Source of the DNA: Adineta steineri
Lineage: Eukaryota; Rotifera; Eurotatoria; Adinetida; Adinetidae
NCBI GenBank assembly: GCA_905250115.1
Contig: CAJNOI010000031.1
Location: 343,278-407,277, forward strand
Direction: 5' to 3'
DNA: 64,000 bases
In this document: piece by piece, positions 23,401 through 35,797 of the stretch
Layout: every line of letters begins with the position of its first letter
Position numbering within the stretch: position 1 is the stretch's first letter
Position numbers and translations under genes: made by a program
Notes under the pieces: model-generated
What the model was told of the DNA's origin: nothing
The model's input: only the letters and a program-made list of their open reading frames with translations
Database searches by the model: none

Positions 23401-26400
23401 CAGTTCCACAAGCAGCACTACCAGTACCACGAGCAGTACTACCAGTAGCACTACTACTACGACCAGCAGTACCACAAGCAGCAGTACTACAAGCAGCACT
23501 ACCACCACCACCACCAGTTCCACAAGCAGCAGTAGTACAAGTAGCACTAGTACCTCCACTAGTACCACAAGCAGCAGTACTACAAGTAGCACTACTACTA
23601 CCACCACTAGTAGAACCACTACAAGCAGTAGCACTACCACAAGTAGCACTACTACTATCACTAATACTACAACAAGTAGGTCCTGTGAATGATTGAAGGT
23701 TGAGCTGCTTTATTTTAGTGATTAACCGAAAAAATTCTGAGACTGATTGGCGTTCTATGTAGAGGTAAAATCAGTAATAGCTCTAGGAAAAATATCGAGC
23801 CTATGAAACTGTCTTCGGATAGTACTTGATACCACAAGATAGCTGAAAACAGCAGGATATTCTTCTTTTTCATTGAATTTGGATTGATTTTTTTAAATAA
23901 GAATGATTTGACATTATTTTCTAACAGAAGTGAACGATATATCTAATCAATTTTCATGTTTTTTCTTAGGTGTTACTCTTAATCAACCCAATCTATGTCC
24001 ATCTACAACATGGTATACAAATGCAATTACATTTGCTAATAGTAGTACAATTGGAACTGTCGCATCTGGTGTTTTCGTTAGTATTAATAATACTGTTTAT
24101 GTGGCTACTCAACAAACTAATCAGGTTGTTGTATGGTACGAAGGAAGTATTAATCCAAATAAAATTCTTTCTGGTAGTTTGAATACACCATCTGATCTTT
24201 TCGCTACTCCTCAAGGAGATATATATGTTGATAATGGTTTAAATGGTCGAGTTGATAAATTTGCATTTAACTCAAATATAAGTACTCCTGCAATGTCGGT
24301 TCCTAGTTCATGTTATGCCATTTTCGTTGATATTAGTAATAATCTTTATTGTTCAGCGTTTAGTTCTCATCAAGTTGTTAGGAAGTCGTTAAATAATAGT
24401 GTACTTACATCAACTATTATTGCTGGCAACGGTACAGCTGGATCAACAGCAACTATGCTTAATGCACCTGTTGGAATTTTTGTCGATGCTAAATTTAATT
24501 TATATGTTTCAGATTCTACTAACTGCAGAATACAAATGTTTCCTGTCGGACAATTAGCTGGAATAACTTTAGCAGGTGCTAGTGTACCAGGAACTATTAC
24601 ACTTTATTATCCAAATGGTATTACATTAGATGGTAATGGATACCTTTTTATTGCGGATACTTATAATCAGCGAATAGTTGGATCAGGACCATATGGTTTT
24701 CGATGTTTATTTGGATGTACAACTATTGCTGGTTCTGCACCAAGTCAATTATATTATCCAGCAATCTTAAGATTTGATAGTTATGGAAATATATTTGTTG
24801 CTGATAGAAATAATAATCGAGTGCAAAAGTTTATATTAGCATCGAGTTCCTGTAGTAAGTTATTTTTAGTTTATGTTTTCAATCATATAAATTTATCTCT
24901 CTTAGGTCTTTCTTATAATCAACCAACATTTTGTTATAATGCTTTATGGTATTCTAGTGCATCAACTTTTGCATCAAGTAGTACAATTGGTACATTACCA
25001 TATGGTATTTTTATTGATGGAATTAATACTGTGTATGTACCTAATCAAGTTAGTAACACTATTTTATCATGGCCTCAAGGAAGTAATACATCAACAACTA
25101 ATACATATAGTAGTTTGAGCAATCCTTATAGTCTATTTATGTCTATGGCTGGTGATATTTATATTGATAATGGCTATTCATATGGCCGAGTGGATAAATA
25201 TACATTTAATACATCAAATCGTGTTACAGTTATGAATGTTAATGGAAGTTGTTATGGTTTATTTATTGATATTAATAATAATCTTTATTGTTCACTTAAA
25301 AGTCTTCATCAAGTTGTTAAACTTTTACTTAATAATGGTACAACCACTCCGACAATTGCAGCTGGAAATGGTTCTGCTGGATCACTGTCAAATATGCTGA
25401 ATTCACCTCAAGGAATCTATGTTGACAGTAATTTAAACCTATATATTGCAGACAGTGCTAATAATCGTATCCAATTTGTTCAAACCGGTCAGTTAGATGG
25501 AGTGACAATCGTTGGTAATGGATCATCAGCAAATATTACACTAAACTATCCAACTGGAGTTGTCCTTGATGCTAATGGTTATTTATTTATTGTGGATAGT
25601 TATAATCATCGTATTGTTGCTTCAAGTTATTATGGCTTTCGATGTATAGTGGGATGTTCAGGAGGTGGTTCATCTGCATCTCAATTATCTTTTCCACAAA
25701 GTATGGCTTTTGACAGTTATGGAAATATATATGTTACTGACCGAAATAATAGTCGAGTGCAACAATTCACTCTTCAAAACAACAACTGCAGTAAGTTTGT
25801 TTTGTGTATAATAGAACATTATGAAGCTGTAGTTGATAATTAGTTTTTTTTTGCGACTATTATCTGAAAAGTTGAAAAAATAGAAATAACATGGTGCTTG
25901 AATTAATTGATCTCATATTAATGTTTTTAGTATAACTTCCCTCTAATTCGATTGAAGAAAGCATAACTGTTTTATTTTTCAGCAATACCGACGACCACTA
26001 CCACTACTACGAGCAGCAGCAGCAGCAGTACCACAACTAGCACTGCTACTACTACCACTAGCAGCACCACAAGTAGCAGCACTAGTACTACTACCACCAG
26101 CAGTACTACAAGCAGTAGTAGTACTACAAGTACCTCTACCACCACTACCAGTAGCACTACTACTACTACAACGAGTACCACAAGTAGCACTACTACTACC
26201 ACTAGTACTACAACAAGTAGCAGCAGTACCACAAGTAGTACTACCACGAGCAGCAGTAGTACCACAAGTAGCACGACCACCACTAGCAGTACCACTACGA
26301 GCAGTAGCAGCACCACAAGTAGCAGTACGACGAGTAGTAGTAGTACTTCAAGTAGTACTACCACGAGCAGCAGCAGTACTTCAAGTAGCACTACTACCAC

Positions 26401-29400
26401 GACCACCACTAGCAGTACCACCACGAGTAGCAATAGTACTACAAGTAGCACCACTACTACTACTAGTATTACAACAAGTAGCAGTAGTACCACAAGTAGT
26501 ACTACGACGAGCAGCAGTAGTACCACGAGTAGCACTACCACCACGACCACCAGTACCAGTACCACTACGAGTAGTAGCAGCACCACAAGTAGTAGTACTT
26601 CAAGTAGTACTACCACAAGCACCAGTAGTATCTCAAGTAGCACTACCACCACCAGCAGCAGTACTACAACGAGTAGCAGTAGTACTACAAGCAGTACTAC
26701 CACTACCACTAGCACGACAACAAGTAGCACCACTACAAGCAGTAGCAGTACGTCAAGTACTACTACCACTATCACTAGCAGTACTTCCAGTAGTACCACT
26801 ACCACGACCACCACCAGCAGCACCACTACGAGCAGTAGCAGCACTACAAGTAGCAGTACTTCAACTAGTACTACCACGAGTAGCAGCAGTACCTCAAACA
26901 GCACCACTACCACCACAAGCAGTAGTACCACAAGTAGTACGGCTTCCATTACAACTTCTCAAGGATTAGATATCCATCAAAGTAATAATATAAAGAGTAT
27001 AAAAATAGTTTATTGATTTTTTTTCTACACTAGCTTGTTATTCACCGACAATTATATTGATTCCTGGACAATCATCTCTATCATCTCCAATGTCGTATCG
27101 GCGTAGTCAAGATTTTTCTATTAGTTCAATGATTCAATTTAATTGTAATGGTTCACTTTCAACAACTAAAAAATGGACAATCAAAAATTGTACATCGATA
27201 TGTTCATTTCGAATTCAATTGAATGCTAAAATCAGTACAACATTAAATGAACTTTATATTCCATCAAGAACATTGGATTATGGAATTTATGAATTAACAT
27301 TAACTGTCACAATGATTGAGTCACTTAATCTTAAATCTTCATCTTCAGCTTATGTAAGAATAACTGCAACAGGTATAACAGCAAATCTTGTTCAATTAGG
27401 AACATCAATGATAACACGTGGTAGTCAACAAGATCTTCAACTTGATCCTGGAGCATATTCTATTGATCCTGATCAACATTCATTTGATGCGAGTGTAAGT
27501 ATTATTTATCCCTCATTAATTATAAAATAGATTATATTAGATAAGACTATGATACATTAGTTTTACTTCAATACAGTGATATGATTAAAATTCGAAACAT
27601 TTTCATTTTCGAATAGTATCATATCAGGAACAAAAGTACAATGAAAAGTGAAGACAGTTATAATTACAGTCCGTCAAATCATTTTTGAGTATAAAAATCT
27701 CCAATTTGAAGGAATCTAGCTAAGATTATCAGCAAGCTTCATTAAAAGTATATAGAATGCGTTATAATCACCAATAAATAAAAGACAGAAAGGACAATGT
27801 GATATATGCAAACTAGAGACGTAGTCAAACATATTCTAACGAAGATATTTATTAGTAGATTAAACAGGCGATGATCTTCAAATAGAGAGCTGATACCATG
27901 AGTAGTAGGAATCAAGCTTGGTAAGGTGATCATATGAATATTCCCCGATGATCTAAAAGATCGAAAATAACAGAAACTGTTTTGAAAGTATGGAGAGTAA
28001 TGTTCAGATTCTTAACAAGATCAATAGATATTTTATTTATTGAATTCTTATCACTTTTTTACAGATATCTTAATAAATCTATTTTTATTGACTATAGAAA
28101 TGGAAATATGAATATTATTGTCGAATTTATGGTTTATACAATTTCCCAAATTTTCAAGGTATATTATTACCAATTGAAAATTCCAAAACTGATCCTTACA
28201 ATCCATCATGCTTATCAAATCAATCAGGTAATATTGATTCTCGATAATTTTATATGTCGAAATAAGAAGCCTCATAATTGAATAGGATTAATATTCGGAA
28301 ATTTAACTGCATCACCTAATTCATCCCTAACAGTTCTCGGTGGTTCGCTTCAATCAAATCAAATCTATCAATTTATGGTTTATATGGAAAATCGTAAAAA
28401 TTCATCTATTCAAGCTACAGGATATGTACTTGTTACAGTTGACGATACTCATCCACAACTAGTTGTTATTGGGTAAATAATTTTTTTATCTAATTAAATC
28501 TTAAAAAGAAATCTTTTGAATATAGTTGTGTTATATCAATATTATGTGTTCCAAATCTTGAATATCAATTTGTTAATCCAACAACACAAGTTGCTCTATT
28601 TGCTATTTGTGTTGGAAATTGTATCAATCTTCAAAATATAAAATGGAATATTTATCAAGGTTCTGATAATTCATCTTCAAACTATACACAATGGACTTTA
28701 TTTAATAATACGGTTTTATATGAAAATATTTGGTTTTTCGGTAGAAATCTTCTTATGATTAAGAAATATTTATATTCCTTTGATTTTTCTATAGGTAAAA
28801 ATACAAGTAATTTTACAGCTACAAATCAATTATTTCTTAATAATCCTCAGGTAAATCTTTGGCGATTTGAAGTTGTTTATACATTTTTAAATGAAACAAG
28901 TACAAGTGCATTAAATTTTATTATTAATCAACCTCCTTATAATGGTTCATGTTCAATTAATCCGATGAATGGTACAACAACTACTTTATTCACTATTTTA
29001 TGTCCTGGTTGGTATGATGAAGATGGAATTAAAGATTATTCATTATATGGTATAGTTATTTTTTAATATAAGAAAATTATGAAATAATTCATATAGTGTT
29101 GATATAATTCTTCCTTTTGTTAACATTAATAATGATATTAAGGGGAAAAGTTCAGATTCTCGATATTTAATTAGTATCTAAGAATGTGAATGTCTGAACT
29201 TATCTCTTGAATGATATACTACGATGCTAAACAAAGATTAAGACATCTTTTTCCGTTTATGACTCGCAAATGATCCTTACACCTTTATAGATCGATCGTA
29301 ATAGAGATAGACCTCGTAGTTATACGTTTGTAATCATATTAAAGAATAAGGATGTATTTTCACTCATTTTATTTCGAAATATTGAACAAAATATAGATTT

Positions 29401-32400
29401 TGTAGATCCAGAATTTGATTCATATTATAGAAGTTATTTCATCTTTTAAATTTTAATCCTGAGAAAGTATGTTAATCGATTTTCTCATAATTTAAGCATG
29501 GACGACAGATGTATCGCAAAAATTAATGATTGCATACTCATCAGTATCTTATTTTCAAGTTCGATTACCAAGTGGAGACAATCAAACATCATTACTCAAT
29601 ATTGTTATTTCTATTCGTGATCTACTTGATTGTGTTGTAGAAGTAAACATGTCTTCTGTACATGTTATCGTAGATTCTGCAGGAATAAACGATTTAATGG
29701 CAAGTCTACAAAGTTCACCAAATGCATTAACAAATAATCCAATTGTTCAATTACTTTCAAGTGGAAATCAAAATACTGTTGGACAAATTCTTACTGCAAT
29801 TTCTCAACAATTTAATCAACTGAATAGTGAAAATATAGATCAAGCTATTTCAAGTAATTATTCACATTTAGTTTACTATAGATAATTAAAATAATCCTTT
29901 TTTAGGTGGAATACCAGCTGCAACTATTTTAGTATCATCGTTAGGAAGTTCAAGTTTACAAGGAGTAATTAAATTGAATTGAACTGAATTGATTTTATTT
30001 TATTTTAATATAGAATTCAACATCTTTCAATGAATCAGCTTTGATTGAATATAATAAGATATTAAATACTCAAGCAAATCTTCGAGATTATTTAATGACA
30101 TTTACAACTGATCTTCTTATTACAACATCAAATAGTATCAAATTACAATCATCATCATTAGCACAAATAACTCAATCAACAAATCAATTAACAAGAGCTG
30201 CTCTAGTACTATAAATGAAATCATTTTTTAAAATTATATAATTTTGTATAATTCTAGTCAATTGCATCAAGTAGATGTTATCAATTATCTCTTGCTTTAT
30301 CTTCAATGGCAACACAAATTCCATATGAAGATGCACAGATAGCAGCAAATCAACTAATACAATGTGCTTCAAATGTCTTAACCGTAAATTTCGGATTTTT
30401 AAATAATGTTCTATAAAACCTGACTCTTTGTATAGCTAAATTTCGCTAAGTGTAGGAAGACCAAAAAGTCAATAGAGATAGAAAATTTTGAATATTTCCG
30501 TCGTTCATGTTCGTAGTTCTTATTAACATGAAACACATTCTCAGAGCTTTGTTAAAACAATACAACTAACGTCAACAAAAGCTTGAGAGCGATTTTTGAT
30601 AATGTTTCTTTTATGAAAATCAGCTATAATGAAATCAGATATTTTGAAAAGAGCAATTCCATCATTTGTTAATCTGTAGAATTATGTATAATTAATTTAG
30701 GCTGTAAATGGACCATTACAAGAACGAACAAGTACACTTGACTTAGATTATTCTCGTGCAAATGCGGTACCTACTGATTATGATACTGATCTTGAATCTC
30801 CATGGTCAAATACAAGTAACAGTTCTTGTTGAATGATTTATCTTTAGTTTTTTTTTATTTCTAAAAGATTTATTTGGTGGTGGTGATGAAGCATCTGTTG
30901 AACAAAATCGAAATATATATTATCAAAAACAATTAGCAAATGAAATTAATGCACAAGTAACATCAATTATTTCATTAATAACATCTTCATTAAATATTCA
31001 TTTAAATATTGGTCAAAATTCAATAATAAATACATCTCAAACTTATATGTCATTAGAAACAATATCAACTCAATCACTTTCAGATAGAATTGTAAAACAA
31101 ATTGGAAATGCTCAATTTCATATTCCATCAGATCTTAATTTGATTACAAATGATAACTCTTCGATTTCACTTCGAGTAAGTCTGTTTATATATTATTTAA
31201 AGAATTACTTTGAATTTTTTAGTCAAAAATGGATGTACTTGCCTCATTTGGAAGTTTTTCAAATACAAATCTTTCAAGATCAGTTTCACTTTCAATTATT
31301 GATCAAAATGGAAATGAAATTTCGTTTAAAGCCAATGAAAATAATTCAATAAAACTAATAATTCCTCGTGATCCAAATCTAGTAATTCCATCAATGTATT
31401 TACAAAATGTTACATAAATAAATTCAACTATTAATAATTTATTATTTAATTATCATTATATTAATATAACAAGTTCACTTCCTATTTCAGTTCATTTTGA
31501 AATTCATTCTTTAAATACAAATTTAGCCTATTTATTTATTTATAAATTTGATCAAACACCACTATTAAATAGTTCAATTAATATTATTGATGGATGGACA
31601 ATGTTTTGTCCTATCAGTATGTTTTCTTGTCTTTAACATTCATATAGATTTCTTTTTTGTAATTATAGATTTATCCGATGATGATATATATCGATATTTT
31701 ATTGATAATAAACAAACACCTGGTCATCAATCATTAGTATTTGGAATGAGAGAATTAAATTCAACAGAAATGAATAATTATTGTTTAAATAATTCTTCAG
31801 TAAATACGTCTTTACCAATCACCGATCAACCATTTAATTTTACATCAAATTATGAACTTCGTATATATACATCAGGTTGTTATTATCTTGATGAAAATAA
31901 TAATTGGAAATCAGATGGATTAATTGTAAGTATAAAATAAATTAGAAAAATAAAGAATCTTTAATATTTATTTAACCGTAGGTTGGATCATTGACAAATC
32001 ATTATGAAACTGAATGTCTTTCAACTCATTTGACAACATTTGCTGGTGGTTTTATTGTTTTACCAGAACCAATTAATTGGAGTTATGTTTTTGCCAATGC
32101 TGATTTTCTGAAAAATAAAACAATTTATTTAACAGTTATTTGTATGTCTATTGCTTATATTATTTTGATGATTTTTGGACGTTTTAAAGATAAAAAAGAT
32201 ATTGAAAAAGTAAGTTTAGATGGTTAATAATATTTCTTAATTAAATTTATTTCATTTATTTCTTTAGTTAGGAGTAACACCATTACCTGATAATGGTAAA
32301 TCTGATCAATATTATTATCAAATTATTGTTTTTACTGGTCAACGAGCAAATTCTGGAACACAATCAAAAGTAAAAAAGATGAATTATGTTTTGTAAATAA

Positions 32401-35400
32401 ATCTTAATTTGATTAGGTTCATTTTATTCTATCGAGTGATAATGATGAAACACGTGTTCGAACATTTTCAGATTCTCATCGAAAAATATTTCAACGTGGT
32501 GGAATTGATTCATTTATTATGAGTGTTCCAAAGTAAATTTATTTAACACTTAAAATATATTTATGTGTTATTTTTAAAGATCATTAGGATTATTGAACTA
32601 TATTCGTATTTGGCATGATAATTCAGGAGAAGGTTCATCAGCATCATGGTTTTTAAAATATATTATTGTTCGAGATTTACAAACAATGGAAAAATTTTAT
32701 TTTATTGCTCAACGTTGGTTTTCAGTTGAACAAGGAGATGGACTTGTAATTAGTTATTTGTTTCAATTCTTAATTTCTCATTCTTTAAATTTAGATTGAA
32801 CGAATTTTACCCATTGCTGGTGAAATGGAAAAACAAAATTTTTCTTATGTATTATCGAAAAAAGCTTATTTTAGTGTCTCCGATGGTCATTTATGGTTTT
32901 CAATTTTCTCTCGACCGCCATCAAATAAGTTTACACGTGTACAACGTTGTACTTGTTGTTTTGTTTTATTATCTGCTTCAATGTTACTTAATATAATGTA
33001 TTATGATTTATCTGCTGAAGCAAAATCGTCAAATAATACAGAAAGTAATAGTCTATCGATTGGTCCTCTTTATATCGCACCAGAACAAGTATGTATAATT
33101 TTATATTCTAAAGAATTAAGGTGAATGTTCTTAACGATGATCTTCATAGTCTATGAGTTATTAAATTTAACTTTTGAGCATAATACTAAATAGTCACTTA
33201 GAGTATTCTAAACATTCATTTTTTGTTTTTAAAGTATTGGATATTGAAAACATGATTTTTAGAATTTTTCATAAAATAATCATTTTATTGAAAAGATTGT
33301 GATTTATTTAAGATTGGAATTGGTATAATGGTTGAATTATTATCGTTAGTTCCAAGTATTTTCATAGTTCAATTCTTTCGACGTATTCGACCTCGTCAAC
33401 AAATTTCACCATTACGTCAAGCATTGGAGAAAATAAGACCATTACCACAGACGTTAGTATAACTTAATATATTGTCTTTGATTTAATCATTTTATATTTT
33501 TAGTAATGTAAAAGATAAAACTATAATTAAAAATAAAAAAAAACAATTCACATTTCCTTGGTGGTGTTTATTTATTGCTTATACACTTTCTTTTATGATA
33601 ATTGCTGTTTCAATGTTTTTTATTATCGTTAAAGGAATTATATTTGGTGATTTAAAAACTCAAAAATGGTTAACATCTGTTCTTACTGGCTTTTTTTCAT
33701 CAATTATTCTTACTCAACCAATTAAAGTATATATTTAGATATTTTAGTTTACTTCAAAGAAATGTCTTTTCTTTTTGAAGATTTTAGGTTTAGCAGTATT
33801 TTTTACTCTATTTTGTCGAAATCCAAATGATGATAAAGAAGCAAAGGAATATATAGATGAGACTAATTTTGAATTAGATGGTGACGAAGATTATCTTCAT
33901 TCGACTGATTTTTCATTGATTTCACATACTTCAAAACGTATTAATCGTCTAAATGAAAATGAGGTAGCTTTTCTTCGTGAACAACGTTTAAAAGAAATTC
34001 AAATGTGGTCAATTATTCGAGAATTTATAATTTATGCTATATTTTTAATATTACTTTGTATAATCAGTTTTTCAAATCGTACACAAAATAGTTTTTATCA
34101 AACTGATCATTTACAAAAATACTTTTTAAATACAAGACAAACAGATTGTGATTACACACAAGTATACTTTGTTTTTTTTGTTCTATATATAACAATGAAT
34201 ATTTGTAGATTTTAACAATTGATGATTACTGGAATTGGTTAAATAATAGTTTTGTTGAGAATCTTCGTGCTCAACAATGGTATAATGATGATCAACCGAT
34301 AAATTTAAATGGATACATAAATGATAAAACAAATCGAATGATTGGTTGGGCAACAATGAGACAATTACGTAGTAAATCACAATTATGTTCTGATCAACGT
34401 ATAATATCAACATGTATTAATGATTATAGTTTATTTAATGAAGAAAAAGATTCATTTCAACCAGGGTGGATACTGAATCAAACATCAATAGAAGAAGAAG
34501 ATTATAGTTCATCAATTCTAAAAGCATTTCAATATCAATCAAGTAAAGAATTAGATACATATGTTTATGTAGGTGATCATGGAACATATGGTGGAGATGG
34601 TTATGTATATGAATTTCGTGGTCGTTTATCTGATATTAAAAGTAATTTATCTTTACTTCATCAATTACAATGGATCGATGCTAACACAAGAGCTGTTATT
34701 ATTCAATTAACTTTATATAATCCAAATGTTGCATTATTTACTTCAGTTACTTTTCTTCTCGAATTTTTATCTGCAAGTGGAGTTTATCCGTCAGCTCGTT
34801 TTGAACCACTTAATTTCTATGGTACGTGATTTTTTCTAAACTACTGATTTTACATTGACAATTTTATTTTAATTTAGTATTTACATCATTAACACAATTG
34901 ATTTGTACAATTATTTATATATGTTTTATTATTTATTTTCTAATTATCGAAACTAAATTATTAATTAAATTAAAATTAAAATATTTTTACGAATTTTGGT
35001 CAATAATTCAAATTGGTATAATAAGTTGTTCAATAACAAGTATTATTATTTATATTTGGCGTTTTAAAGAATATAATCGTTTAAATTCACTTTTTCAACA
35101 CACAAATGGATATACTTATGTTAATTTACAAATGATAGTTTATGTTGATGATGTATTAACATCTCTTCTTGGTTTTTGTTGTTTTTTTGGAACAATTACA
35201 TTTATTAAATTTATTCGGTTTAATAAATCATTAAGAATATTTGTTCAAACACTTAAATATGTTACAAAAGAACTTATTTCATTTTCATTTATGTTTTCAA
35301 TTGTATTTATGGCTTTTCTTTCATTATTTTATTTATTATTTACTTCAAGTATCGAATCATGTTCTAGTTTATTAGCAACAGCTCAAATGTTATTTGAAAT

Positions 35401-35797
35401 AACATTAATGAGTTTTGATGCAACTGATTTTACTGGAGCTGATCCATTTCTTGGTCCATTTTGTTTTTCAATTTTTATTATTATTGTTGTTTTTATATGT
35501 TTAAGTATGTTTATTTCAATACTTAATGATGGTTTTCATCATGTTGAAGAAACTCCAATTGAAGATCAACAAATTTTATCATATATGTTAAAGAAATTTT
35601 TAAATTGGACACGTAAAAACTATTTAATAAATTTAAATAAAAATTTGTTTATTGATATTTTAGATTTAAGAAGACCAAATGTTGAAGAAATTTATGAAAT
35701 ACAAGACTCTCGAATGCATTCTCAATATGTTGATCCAATTGAAAATTTTCCTGATAAAATCGATCAATTATTAGAAGCAATCGATCGAGTATATTAA
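17496..35797 (+). CDS. giant polycystin-1-like receptor-channel with six NHL propellers and mucin stalks
   Basis: 34 exons, 13185 nt, 4394 codons plus stop; all phases agree. Exons: 17496-17556, 17857-18729, 18879-18908, 18966-19028, 19947-20834, 21171-22055, 22108-22992, 23184-23675, 23970-24854, 24906-25790, 25983-26981, 27034-27494, 28098-28227, 28286-28472, 28526-28740, 28795-29049, 29497-29853, 29906-29964, 30014-30205, 30258-30383, 30701-30815, 30868-31175, 31223-31616, 31669-31925, 31982-32209, 32268-32369, 32417-32532, 32580-32745, 32795-33088, 33313-33452, 33504-33726, 33781-34161, 34209-34821, 34878-35797. Signal peptide 1-20; NHL modules at about 22-311, 343-638, 639-933, 934-1228, 1393-1687 and 1688-1982; Thr/Ser stalks 1229-1392 and 1983-2315; REJ about 2316-3000; GPS about 3345 (TECLSTHLTTFAGGF); TM1; PLAT about 3411-3538; polycystin and channel domains with ten more TM segments to the end. 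An in-frame TAA lies at 31415-31417. A likely surface mechano/chemosensor (inference). The join of the NHL and polycystin halves rests on splice signals and phase only. Confidence 0.75.
23184..23675 (+). repeat. (ACN/AGN)n microsatellite-like coding tract, mucin stalk 1
   Basis: A 492-bp exon made almost wholly of ACN and AGY codons, encoding about 160 Thr/Ser residues. It is a likely O-glycosylated rod between propellers 4 and 5. The length is a multiple of three and the frame is unbroken. Confidence 0.85.
25983..26981 (+). repeat. (ACN/AGN)n microsatellite-like coding tract, mucin stalk 2
   Basis: A 999-bp exon, again nearly pure Thr/Ser codons, about 330 residues, placing a long stalk between the propellers and the REJ region. 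No stop or frameshift in 333 codons. It ends in a short non-repetitive tail (about 26938-26981) before the REJ exon. Confidence 0.85.
31415..31417 (+). other. in-frame stop codon (TAA) in the polycystin-like gene
   Basis: Codon 65 of exon 31223-31616, about codon 3182 of the model. Coding sequence continues in the same frame on both sides, and the family-like text runs through it. Everything from the GPS to the channel lies downstream. A splice from GT at 31396 to AG at 31473 (78 nt, phase 2 on both sides) would skip it in frame, but the acceptor is poor. Confidence 0.8.

Larger units (their letters stand above)
21171..26981 (+). repeat. tandem duplication of a two-propeller plus mucin unit
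   Basis: Exons 21171-22055, 22108-22992 and 23184-23675 are repeated as 23970-24854, 24906-25790 and 25983-26981. The four propeller exons are each exactly 885 bp. The second propellers (22108- and 24906-) are almost identical, and the intron before each mucin exon (22993-23183 and 25791-25982) is near-identical as well. This points to a recent duplication of about 2.8 kb. The mucin exon differs in length, 492 against 999 bp. Confidence 0.85.

Noticed and set aside
23173-23661. Long minus-strand open frame of nearly pure Val/Leu
   Set aside because: It is the complement of the Thr/Ser codon repeat; any (ACN/AGY)n tract gives this. The plus strand has splice sites and phase.
25972-26949. 325-codon minus-strand Val/Leu frame
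   Set aside because: Same artefact opposite mucin stalk 2.
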